NCBI GenBank assembly: GCA_902712845.1
Contig: LR743504.1
Span: 966,001 to 1,030,000 of the forward strand
Reading direction: 5' to 3'
DNA: 64,000 nt
Source: Methylobacterium bullatum
Lineage (GTDB): Bacteria > Pseudomonadota > Alphaproteobacteria > Rhizobiales > Beijerinckiaceae
A program made the translations under genes and the position numbers. The notes under the pieces are model-generated. The model saw only the letters and a list, made by a program, of their open reading frames with translations, had not been told where the DNA came from and did not search any database. Positions 42,042 through 51,613 of this stretch are shown piece after piece. Within the stretch, counting starts at the first letter, position 1, and each line of letters opens with the position of its first letter.

Positions 42042-42463
42042 TCTCTCTCCGTCGCGAGGGTCGATCCGGGATGGTGCGACGCGGGATCGGATCGCGCGCC
42101 CGCACAGGATCGACGTCCCTGCCAACGGCCAAGGTCGACCCGCCGTTCCCCGCGTGGGCCCGCCTCACCGATGGGACGGCCCGCCATCGACATCGCGGCC
42201 CGATGACACGAGCCGGTGTCCGATGTCAAAGTCGCGGCGTCTGACGGTCAGTATTTCCGTTTGAAATGTCGTCCTGAACGATCGCCCCCACGCTCCCGTT
42301 CCGATTCCGAGTGGTGGAAATCGGACGCTTGGTACCCATCCCTAAACGTCAGAGAAGAGTGGGTAGCAGAAGTTGACCCGCCGCCCGCAAGCGGACGTTC
42401 CGCATCCAACCCATGCTGGGCATGCACACCATTTCCAGACGATGCATTAGCGCGCAGAGGATT
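42042..42463. other. gene-free stretch, start of a less GC-rich region
   Basis: 422 bases upstream of the kinase and downstream of the ion-channel gene (both minus strand). It probably holds the kinase promoter near 42060-42250. No gene or recognisable site. Confidence 0.45.
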
Positions 42464-43234
42464 TTAGTCGCCTCCCTCATCTGGGATGTTGAGTAGGATT
42501 CCGCACGCTTTGCAGTGCACGGCATCTGGCTCGTGCCGCTGTAAGCCGCAGGCTTGGCAGGGATGGCGAACCTTGTAGGGTCGAAAGACCACCTGCGCGA
42601 GGCGGAAGAATAGTGTCACACCGCAGATCATCACGAAGACCGAGATCAGCCGCCCAGATGGTCCTGGAAGGGTGATGTCACCGTACCCGGTTGTCGTTAG
42701 AGAAGTCACCGTAAAGTATAGGGCGTCAATGGGGCTGCCAATCGCTGGGTTGCTACCGTACTGCGTGACATAGACTACCCCCGTCATCACGAATACGAAC
42801 ACCATTAGGTTGGTGGCTGCTAGAATAACCTCCTCATTGCGCTGGAACAGCTCGCTGTCTCGACGCAGACGGTCGAGCAGTTGGTAGGTGCGCAGTAGCC
42901 GGAGCGTGCGCAGGATGCGCAGGAAGCCGACCCCCTGAATAAACATCGGCGCCAGGAAGGATGCTACCGCCACCACGTCTGCCCATGTGCTCAGGCGCAG
43001 GAACTCGCGCCCGAGAGACCGGCTGATGATGAGGCGGGCGGTGAAGTCAGCCAGGACAGCAAGGCCAAGCACCACGTCGAGCCCGACAATCCAGGGCGAC
43101 AGGGGTAGAAACGAGGTCACGATCACAAAAGCAATCGTGGCGATGTCGAATGCGAGCAAGGCGTAGTGGAAGCGGTGTGCCGCAGCGGTGTCGCCTTCGT
43201 ACAGGACGCGAAGTCGGGCTTTTAAGGCTGTCAT
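42464..43234 (-). CDS. ion channel (voltage-gated potassium-channel family) with C-terminal zinc ribbon
   Basis: 256 residues. Transmembrane segments include FHYALLAFDIATIAFVIVTS and VVLGLAVLADFTARLIISRS, followed by the S4-like helix FLRILRTLRLLRTYQLLDRL with regularly spaced arginines. The pore helix and filter DALYFTVTSLTTTGYGDITL have TTGYGD in place of the usual TVGYGD, still fitting potassium selectivity. The last about 35 residues hold CQACGLQRHEPDAVHCKACG, a four-cysteine zinc-ribbon pattern not typical of channels. The start is MTALKARLRV. It is divergent from nhaA; both concern ion balance. Confidence 0.88.
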   Translation of the reverse strand: MTALKARLRVLYEGDTAAAHRFHYALLAFDIATIAFVIVTSFLPLSPWIVGLDVVLGLAVLADFTARLIISRSLGREFLRLSTWADVVAVASFLAPMFIQGVGFLRILRTLRLLRTYQLLDRLRRDSELFQRNEEVILAATNLMVFVFVMTGVVYVTQYGSNPAIGSPIDALYFTVTSLTTTGYGDITLPGPSGRLISVFVMICGVTLFFRLAQVVFRPYKVRHPCQACGLQRHEPDAVHCKACGILLNIPDEGGD

Positions 43235-43696
43235 TGGCTCGATCAGGAATGTGGGGTCGCAAGGTAACGCATTTAGGAAACGCGCGCCCGTTGCGCGCGC
43301 CACCTTTCGGTGTGATACGAGCATCAAGGAGTGCGGCCCCATCGGGGGCCTGCAGGTCTCTTCCGTTGGTCGGGCCGCCAGCGGCGGAGACCTGTGCCTA
43401 TGCCACATGCAAATCAGCTTCGCCGCCTTAGACTGCCGGGATCGCGCAGTCGGCGTCCAAAAGATGTTCGTACATCTGACGTCGTGTTGGCAGTGACTTT
43501 CGTAGCCCTCCTCGGTGCGTTCTGCCTCCTGCTACTTAGCAATATCGTCGGCGCAACCGACGGTGTTGCCATGGCACCAAGCTTTGCGTTGCCATCGTGA
43601 TGCACTCGGCTGGCTATTTCTCTGCGAACGACCCGGCTGTTCGGCGAGTTGGAGTGCGCCACTGCTACTCAAACTTTGCAATGGTAGGGTGATGGC
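43235..43696. other. divergent intergenic region between the channel and nhaA
   Basis: 462 bases between two divergent ion-transport genes, presumably with both promoters. A small GCGCGC-N5-GCGCGC inverted repeat lies near 43286. Scattered short open frames have no recognisable product. Confidence 0.45.
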
Positions 43697-44887
43697 ATGG
43701 ATATTCAGGTACCTATTACGGCCCGCCGCCTATCAGCCTTACGAACTATGCTGCACAGCGAAGCGAGCGGCGGATTGCTTCTAATGGCCAGCGCCGCCCT
43801 GGCGTTGGCAGTCGCCAATTCCCCATGGGCAGATGTGTATTTCGCGACTCTGCGTAGCTACCTCGGGCCGCTGAGCGTCCTTCACTGGATCAACGACGGC
43901 CTTATGGCTGTATTTTTCCTGCTCGTAGGGCTGGAGATAAAGCGCGAACTGCTCGACGGTCAGCTGCGCACGTGGCCCGACCGCATTCTACCCGGCGTAG
44001 CCGCGCTGGGCGGCATGGCCGGCCCTGCCGTCGTCTATGCCACCATCAACTGGCATACGCCGGAAACCCTTCGGGGCTGGGCAATCCCGACTGCCACCGA
44101 CATCGCATTCGCGCTCGGCGTGCTGGCTCTGCTAGGGTCACGGGTGCCCGTGTCGCTCAAGATCTTCCTGACCGCGCTCGCCATCATCGACGACCTCGGC
44201 GCGGTCCTCATCATCGCCGCGTTCTACACCGCCGACCTGTCGCTACCGATGCTGGGCGGCGCGGCGGCCGTGTTCGCGGTCCTGTTCGGGATGAACAAGG
44301 CCGGGGTGAAGAGCCTGTCGCCTTACCTCGTCCTCGGCGCGGTTTTGTGGTTCCTTGTGCTGAAGTCCGGCATCCACGCTACCATCGCGGGGGTCCTGTT
44401 GGCCCTGACGATTCCGCTTCGCCTGAGCGTGGGCAAGCCGGACGACCCTACCTCGCCCCTCCATATTCTTGAGCATGCCATCCATCCCTGGTCCGCCTAC
44501 CTCGTGCTACCGGTGTTCGGGTTCGCCAATGCCGGCGTCTCCTTCGCGGGCATGAGCACGAAGATGCTGTTCGATCCAGTGACCCTAGGCGTAGCCCTGG
44601 GCCTCTTCATTGGTAAGCAGGTTGGGGTATTCGGCTTTGTGGTGATGGCAATCAAACTCGGGCTTGCACAGCGGCCATCTCACGCTAGCTGGACACAAAT
44701 CTACGGCTTGTCTCTGCTGTGCGGCATCGGTTTCACTATGAGCTTGTTCATTGGCCTTTTGGCCTTCGCAGGTGCGCCAGAGTTGGAGGCCGAAACCAAG
44801 ATAGGGGTGCTGCTCGGATCGTTGTCCTGCATGGTCCTAGGGGCCAGTATTCTCCTATTGTCGGCTCGTTCCGATCGAACAGCATGA
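43697..44887 (+). CDS. nhaA: Na+/H+ antiporter NhaA
   Basis: 396 residues. The transport-site aspartates are in [18 protein letters not shown]; other NhaA signatures are [37 protein letters not shown] and [16 protein letters not shown]. NhaA exports Na+ in exchange for two protons at high pH. Its length is normal for the family. Codon use and base composition are less GC-rich than in the housekeeping genes nearby, suggesting the gene arrived by transfer. It is divergent from the channel gene. Confidence 0.95.
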   Translation: MDIQVPITARRLSALRTMLHSEASGGLLLMASAALALAVANSPWADVYFATLRSYLGPLSVLHWINDGLMAVFFLLVGLEIKRELLDGQLRTWPDRILPGVAALGGMAGPAVVYATINWHTPETLRGWAIPTATDIAFALGVLALLGSRVPVSLKIFLTALAIIDDLGAVLIIAAFYTADLSLPMLGGAAAVFAVLFGMNKAGVKSLSPYLVLGAVLWFLVLKSGIHATIAGVLLALTIPLRLSVGKPDDPTSPLHILEHAIHPWSAYLVLPVFGFANAGVSFAGMSTKMLFDPVTLGVALGLFIGKQVGVFGFVVMAIKLGLAQRPSHASWTQIYGLSLLCGIGFTMSLFIGLLAFAGAPELEAETKIGVLLGSLSCMVLGASILLLSARSDRTA

Positions 44888-44937
44888 CGTGGCCACCTGT
44901 GTTCGATCTCACTTGTGAAATCGTGCCGGCGGGGGTG

Positions 44938-45351
44938 ATGGAAGCATACATTCCCGGCACACGCGGTGTACCATTAGAGATCAAGAGAAAACGCGGCCAA
45001 AGGCAGAGCGTTATACTAATACTAGGAATGTTTGCTCCGCTCTTATTAGGCAACGCAGTTTTAGCTCAGTCGAAGGACGTCGATCCTTTCTCGTATGCGC
45101 CATACTCGGCGATAGCGAACCCTCGCATCGCAGCGAAGTGGGGTGCAGATGCACTGCCTGCGATCAATCTCCTGCGCAAGGATGCTGCATTGAAGATTGC
45201 CCGCCACGCGGCCTGCAATCGAGTTTCAACCTCTGAGCTATCGGAGAGCCGGAGCGCCAAACCTGACACTTGGGTGGTCGTTGTAGATTGCGACAACGGG
45301 CGTCGATTTTACGTCACCCAGCCGGAGATTGACGGGGATAAAAACTCATGA
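44938..45351 (+). CDS. exported protein of unknown function
   Basis: 137 residues. A basic n-region (EIKRKRGQRQ) precedes a hydrophobic stretch SVILILGMFAPLLLGNAVLA and a predicted signal-peptidase site before QSKD. The mature part has two cysteines (HAACNRVST, VDCDNGRRFYV) and ends DGDKNS. No family was recognised. The region is much less GC-rich than average (26 G+C of 60 at 45001-45060). In-frame ATGs at 44884 (overlapping the nhaA stop) and 45028 are alternatives. Confidence 0.6.
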   Translation: MEAYIPGTRGVPLEIKRKRGQRQSVILILGMFAPLLLGNAVLAQSKDVDPFSYAPYSAIANPRIAAKWGADALPAINLLRKDAALKIARHAACNRVSTSELSESRSAKPDTWVVVVDCDNGRRFYVTQPEIDGDKNS

Positions 45352-46237
45352 ATGCTAGCAGTTTATTGGGTTTATCGTGGAGATCTAGGAGATCTAATTG
45401 GCCGAAAGCTCATCCTTTTTCGGCGTGGTCTTAGCCAGAAGCAGATGGCTTCGTTCGCCCGTCGAGAGGTCATAGCGCTGCGTTCCCATTATTGTGCGGA
45501 CATTCAAGCGAGTTCTGCTTCGACATTTTGGCCCTACATAAGCGGACCAGCATTTTTTCACTCAACCCGGCCGTACTCTCTAGTCCCGATTAGTGGCCTC
45601 AGAGCAGACATTTCCAGGACCTGCAATGGGTCGGGACCGGCCTGTCCGTTCTACGGCTGGGTTGGGTGGATTGCGGACGGGTCGTCAGTGATAAGGTCGT
45701 GAGATGCGGCCTCATGACAGGCACCGAAGAGCTTTCAAGTGCGCCACGAGGCAGACGCTGCACTCTTCGATCTCTTTGATCTCCTCCGAAGAGACCGGTC
45801 GTTTCCGCCCGGCGTTCTCAGAGGAGGCGCAGTCAAGATGAGCGACTCTGGGCGCCCGCCATCCCAAGGGCTCCGAATTCGGGTCGATGCCATCCGATCT
45901 GCGGGACCGTTCACACCGATTTTGACACCCGCACCAAAGGCGAGCCCGGCCCCGGAGAGCCGCGTCAGAGGCGTGCAATCCAGATCCGCCGGGCGTGCCC
46001 GATCAAGCCCACGGAGCGGCTCTGGATTCCGGGCTCCGCGATGCGGACCCGGAATGACGACGTGGCCTGTTCATTGTCGTGCCACATCCCACTCCCCCGA
46101 GTTCGCAGCCCTGCCGCCATCCCGCCGCGTGTGGACATCGTTGCGCGGCGGCGGCATCGCCCTCGTCCGCACCTCATCCTGGGCTATGACACCCTTCCCC
46201 GCATTCCCCTGACTTCTTCGAGACGAGGCCACGACCC
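45352..46237. other. 886-base stretch without a supportable gene
   Basis: Several short open frames exist on both strands, but none shows a recognisable product. A minus-strand segment at about 45712-45890 (PVSSEEIKEIEECSVCLVAH) looks protein-like and may be a remnant of a lost gene. At about 45977-46062 TCCAGATCCGCCGGGCG, GGATTCCGGGCTCCGCG and CCCGGAATGACG form a palindromic repeat. This gap marks the right edge of the less GC-rich region. Confidence 0.45.
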
Positions 46238-49200
46238 TTGCGCATCCTGGCGATCCGCGGCGAGAACCTCGCGAGCCTCGCGGCCCCCTTCTCCGTCGAT
46301 CTCGCCGGCGGCCCCATCGGCGCCACCGGCATCTTCGCCATCACCGGCGAGACGGGGGCGGGCAAGTCGACCATCCTCGACGCCCTCTGCCTCGCTCTCT
46401 ACGGGCGCTATCCGCGCGTGGCGACCAGCGGGCGCGAGCGGGCGCCCGATCCCGGCGGCGATCCCATCACCATCGGCGACGAGCGGGCGATCCTGAGGCG
46501 GGGGGCGACGGAGGGTTTCGCCGAGGTCGATTTCATCGGGAAGGACGGGCAGGGCTATTGCGCGCGGTGGTCGGTCTACCGGGCGCGCGGCAAGGCCAAC
46601 GGCCGCCTGCAGAACAAGACGCGCTCCCTCACCCGGCTGGCGGACGGGACCTCCGTCGGCGACAGCAAGGCCGGCCTCGTCGACGCGGCGATCTGCGACC
46701 TCACGGACCTCACCTTCGACCAGTTCCGCCGCACCGTCCTGCTGGCGCAGGGGGAGTTCGACGCCTTTCTGCTGGCCGCCGAGGGCGAGCGCGCGGAACT
46801 CCTGGAGAAGATCACCGGCACGGCGATCTATTCCGAGATCTCGAAGCGGATCCATGCCGGGGCCGAGGCGCAGCGCGCCGGGGTGAAGGAGTTGGAGGCG
46901 CATCGCGACGCCGTCGGCCTCCTCGACGAGGCGGCGCGGGCGGAGAAACACGCCGAGCGGGCGCGGCTCCAGGCCGAGGTGGCGGAGTTGTCCGGCCAAC
47001 TGGCGGACCTGAACGCGGCTCTGGCCCATGCGCGGCGCATCGCCGACACCCGGGGCCTGGTCTCGGCGGCCGAGAGCCGCCTCGCGGTCGCGCGGCAAGC
47101 CCTGGAGACCCATCGGCCCGACAGCCTTCGGTTGGCCGAGCTCGACGCGGTGGAGCCCCTGCGCGAACCGGCGAGGAATGCGGCGCGGGCGGCGCGGGAC
47201 CTCGCCGCCGCCGAGGCGGCCCTGGTCCTGGCTCTCGCGGCGCGCGGCGAGGCCGAGGCGCGGGCCGGCGCCGCGCGGGAGGCCCATGACGACGCCACCA
47301 AGGCGGACGAGGCCTCGGAGATCGGGTTCAAGGCGTTCGGGCCGGTCTGGACCCGCGCGGCCGAGCTCGACACCCAAATCGGCGGGGCGGCCACCGAATC
47401 CGCCCATGCCACCGAGGCGGCGACCGCCGCGGAGGCGAAGGCGCTGGACGCGCGCACGGCCTTGGAAGCGCTCGATGCCGGCCTCGCGGCGGCGGAGGCC
47501 GTGCGGGCCGAGGTGGCCGCCCGGTTCGCGGCCGATACGGGCGGCGCCTTCCTCGCCGGCCGGACGGAGGAGGCCGAGCAGCTCTTCGCCAAGCGCGCGA
47601 CCCTGAGCGCGGAACTGGCCGAGGCGAAGGCCACTCTCCGCGCGGCCACGGACGAGGCCACCCGCCGCGCGGCCGCGATCGCCACGGGGACCGGGCGATC
47701 GCACAGGCGAAGGCCGCGCGGACGCAGGCGGCCGAGAACCGGGCCGGCCTCGCCGCCGCCCTGGACCGGATCGGCGAAGGCGCTGCGCGGGCGCGCCTGG
47801 GCACCATCGACCGCCTCGCCGAGCACCTGCGCGAGGCGTTGCCCTGGCGCGCGGCCACGCGGAGGCCTCCTCGCCGTCGAGCGCGCCGCGACGGAGGCGC
47901 AGATCGCCCGCCGCGCCGAAGCGGCCGCGCGGCTCGCCGGGGAGGAGGCCGCCGCCCGGCAGGCCCGCGCCGTCGAGATGCGCAAGGCCGTCGCCCCCTG
48001 GCGGAGCTCGCCGAGGAGGCCGTCTCGCAGCAGGCGGCGCATCTGCGCAGCCTGCTCGTAGAGGACCAGCCCTGCCCGGTCTGCGGCGCCACCGATCATC
48101 CCCATGCCCGGAACCAGGATGGGCTGGGGCGCGTGGCCGAGGCGCTCAAAGCCCAGCGCGCGGAGCAGGACGCGGCCATCGCCGCCGCGCGGAAGCCCTG
48201 GCGGAAGCGGCGTCGGCCCGCGCCGCCGCCGGGGCGAGGCTGCGCAATGCCGAGCAGGCGGCGGCATCCGCGCGCGAGACGCGCGACCGGGCGGCGGCGG
48301 CCTATGCCGATCTCCGCCCTCACCTCCTCGCCACGCAAGGTGAAGCGGGGGTGGAGGGGACCGCCCCGGAACGGCTCGATGCCGAGGCGTCCCCCGCGCT
48401 CGTTGCCCTCGCGGATGCCCTGAAGCGCGCCCGCGCCCCGCTGCTCTCCGCCCTGGAGCGGGCCGGAAACCTGCGCGGCGAGATCGACGCCCTCACCGCG
48501 CGGATCGAGGCGGGAGAAGGGGAGATCGAGGCGGCGGAACACGCCCGCGCCGCCGAGCGCGAGGCCCTGCGTCTCGCCGAACTCACCGCCAATGGCGAGA
48601 CGGTCCGCGTCTCGGGCCTTGCGGAGCGGGTCGTCTCCCTCGGCCGCGAGATCGCGCCCTATCTGGCGGCCGCCGGCCTGTCGCTGGCCGATCTCGACCG
48701 GGACGGGGCCGGCACGGCCCGGCGCGTGGCCGAGATCGCCGCCGCGCACCGCGCCCTCGACCGGAATCGCGAAAGCTCGAGCGCGAGGTCCAGGCCCTCG
48801 CGTCGCGCCGCGCCGGCGCCGCCGAAGCCCTGGGCTTCACCCGCGCCGCCGCCGATGCGGCCGGACGCCAGGCGCTGGCCCGCTCCGACAGGCTCGCCGG
48901 GCTGCGGGCCGAACGGGCGCCTCTGCTGAGCGGCGAGGAGACGGGCGCGCACCGGACCCGGATCAACGACGCGCGCAAGCGCGCCCGCGACGCGCTGAAA
49001 CAGGCGGAAGAAGCCCGCGCCGCCGCCCAGGCCGCCCTCGCCTCGGCGGTGACGGCGGCCGAGCACGGAGCCGCCGCCCGCGACGCGGCCCGGCGGCTGC
49101 GCGAAGAAGCCGATGCCGCGTTCCTCGCCGCCTGCGCCCCGCGCGGCGTCGCGGCGGTGCGGGAGGCCCTGGCCCTGCCCCGGAGATCCGCGCCTCCCTG

Positions 49201-49980
49201 CGCCAGGCCGTCGATGCGCGCATGGCGGAAGCGCGCGAGGCGGAGACCGCCCTCGCCACGCGGCGGGCCGACCTCGCCCTCCTCCTCGATGCGCCGGAGA
49301 TCGACGCTCCCGCCACGCAAGCGGCGGCCTCCGGCCTCGCCGAGACGATCACCGCCCATCAACAGGGGCTCGGCGCCATCACGGCCGATCTCCAACGGGA
49401 CGACGCGGCGCGGGAGCGGGCGGCCGGGTTGGAGGCGACGATCGCCGGGGCGCGGGCCGATTACGCCGTCTGGGAAGCGGTGAACGAGGCCGTAGGCTCG
49501 GCCAGCGGCGTCAAGTTCCGCCTCTTCGCGCAAGGCGTGACCCTGGAGCATCTGGTCCGGCTCGCCAACGAGCACCTGCTGGCCCTGAGCCCGCGCTACC
49601 GGCTGGTGCGCGGCGACCCGGCCAACCTCTCCCTCCACGTGGTCGACCGCGACATGGGCGAGGAGGTGCGCGCCACCCGCAGCCTGTCGGGGGGCGAACG
49701 CTTCCTCGTCTCCCTCGCCCTGGCCTTGGCTCTGTCCGGCCTGGAGGGCCGCGATTCCTTCGTCGATACGCTCTTCATCGACGAGGGGTTCGGCTCCCTC
49801 GACGCCGAGACCCTCGACCTCGCGGTGGACGCCCTGGAGACCCTCCAGGGCCGCGGCCGCAAGGTCGGCGTCATCACCCATGTGGCGGCGATGATCGAGC
49901 GCATCGCCGTGCAGGTCCGGGTGGAAAAACGCGGCAACGGCCGCAGCGTGGTGAGTGTCGTGGAGGCGGGGGCGGGGTGA
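46238..49980 (+). pseudogene. sbcC: exonuclease subunit SbcC, split by about six frameshifts
   Basis: TTG start at 46238 with GAGG upstream; the protein begins MRILAIRGENLASLAAPFSV with Walker A GETGAGKST at 37-45. Coding homology then changes frame near 47690, 47865, 48005, 48195, 48775 and 49180. Across the frames all SbcC hallmarks remain: long coiled coil, zinc hook CPVCGATDHPHA near 48075, signature SLSGGERFLVSLALALALS near 49690 and Walker B LFIDEGFGSLDAETLDL near 49775. Five of the six changes fit loss of one base, mostly in short homopolymer runs. It is either a freshly decayed gene or sequencing error. SbcC is the Rad50-type ATPase partner of SbcD. Confidence 0.85.
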
Positions 49981-50085
49981 GGCGGCTGATCGCCTCCGGT
50001 ACGCCAGTCAGGAGGGGCTCTTCTGAAATACTGCTGGATTCAGCCATCCGCTTTTACAAGAAGAGCGCGTCCCTCTCCCCCTTGT

Positions 50086-51512
50086 GGCTACGGCCTTTAC
50101 GGAAACGATTCGGGTGTTTTGGGTTTTGCAGCCTTTAGCGTTTTGCTGGAGGCGAGGGATGGATGGGCTTGGGATCGGCGACGTTCGGACGGAGGCTCGT
50201 GGAGCGTGGCTGTTCGAACGGATCGTGGCGACGGGCAGCGTGGTGTTGAGCGCGGTCGGTGGCAGCGAGGCCGGCACGGCGTCGGCCCATCGCTACCTGA
50301 CCTCGCCGCGGACGACGGTGGGCGGCATCCTGAAGGCGTTCGGCCGGCGCACGGCCCGCGCCTGCGCGGGACGTCCGATCGTGGCCGTTCAGGACACCAG
50401 CGAGATCAGCTTTGCCGGGAGGCGGCGGGCCGCCACGGGCTCGGTCCGGCCGGCAACGGGCGCGATCCCGGCTTCTTCCTGCACCCGGTGATCGCCGTGG
50501 ATGCCGAGGACGAGGCGGTGCTGGGGGTGATCGATGCCCAGATCTGGACGCGGGCCGAGGGCCGGGTCGGGCCCCGCCACGTGCGGTCCCTCGAGGAGAA
50601 GGAGAGCTTTCGCTGGATCACGGGAACCCGCAGTGCGGCGGCCTGCCTGGGCGGGGTGGCCGAGAGCCTGATCGTGGTGGCCGACCAGGAGGGCGACCTC
50701 TACAGCCACTTCGCCCGGCGGTCCGCCGGCACCGACCTTCTGGTCCGCGCCCGCCACGACCGGGCTCTGGCCGAGGGCGGGCTGATGCGGTCGCATGCGG
50801 CGGACTGGCCGGTGCAGGCCGAGGACCGGGTGACGATCCCGGCCAGGCCCGGGCAGCCGGCGCGGACGGCGGAGGTCACGCTGCGGGCCGGGTCGCTAAC
50901 GCTGAAGCGTCCGGCCGGAGGAGGCACCCACGAGCCGCTGACGCTGGCGCTGCATCTCGTCGTGGTGGAAGAGCCGGAGCCGCCCAAGGGCCAGGCGCCG
51001 CTGTGCTGGCGGCTTCTGACCACCAGGGCGGTGGCCGACGCGGCCGAGGCGCGGGAGATGGTGCGGCTCTACCGGCTGCGCTGGCGCATCGAGGAGGTGT
51101 TCCGCGCCCTCAAGCGCGACGGTCTGGCCCTCGACGCGACCCAGGTGCGGGTGCCCGACAAGCTGTTCCGGCTGGCGGCCCTGGCGCTGGCCGCGGCGGT
51201 GCGCATCCTGCAACTGGTCGATGCCCGTGTGGGCGGAGGGCGGCCGATGCAGGACGTGCTGGACGAGGCCAGCCTACCCTGGGTGGCGGCCCTGGGCCGA
51301 GCCCGCGAGGGCAGCACCGCGCGCCTGCGCAACCCGCATCCGCCCGGTTCCTTGGCCTGGCTCTCTTGGATCGTGGCCCGCCACGGCGGCTGGAATGTCG
51401 CCGGCAAGCCACCGGGCCCCAAGATCATGGCCCGCGGATGGGAGCACTTCTCCGCCATGCTCGCTGGCGCCCTCATGACCAACGCCGAACCAGTTCCGTC
51501 AAGGCCGTAGCC
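50086..51512 (+). mobile_element. IS4-family insertion sequence, copy 2
   Basis: 1427 bp, same ends and 19-base inverted repeats as copy 1 (24533-25960), one base shorter because of a deletion. The left flank ends CTCCCCCTTGT and the right flank begins ACAAGGGGGAG: the flanks are inverted to each other, not directly repeated as in copy 1. Both copies share the 17-base right flank ACAAGGGGGAGGAGGGC. Confidence 0.9.
50159..51510 (+). pseudogene. IS4-family transposase (copy 2), frameshifted
   Basis: Nearly identical to the transposase of copy 1, with a handful of substitutions (for example EARE-MVRLYR in place of EARE-IVRLYR). One G is missing in the run at about 50418-50421 (GCCGGGAGG against GCCGGGGAGG). 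This throws the frame at about codon 88, after the first catalytic Asp region (VAVQDTSEIS). The rest continues in another frame with the second Asp and the YREK motif intact. It is unlikely to make active transposase, though copy 1 could act on its ends. Confidence 0.9.
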
Positions 51513-51613
51513 ACAAGGGGGAGGAGGGCCGCGCGGCCCTTACATGTGTGAATGCCGTAGACTGGACGGAAAAGAGACCCGCATCAGTATTCCCGGCGTG
51601 AGCTCCGGCCGCC

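Noticed and set aside
38592..42206. A 1204-codon plus-strand open frame opposite the hybrid kinase
   Set aside because: Antisense shadow of a clear PAS/HisKA/receiver protein; composition is low-complexity and no domain is recognisable.
45352..45702. A 116-codon frame after the exported unknown gene
   Set aside because: No ribosome binding site, no protein-like pattern and no recognisable family.
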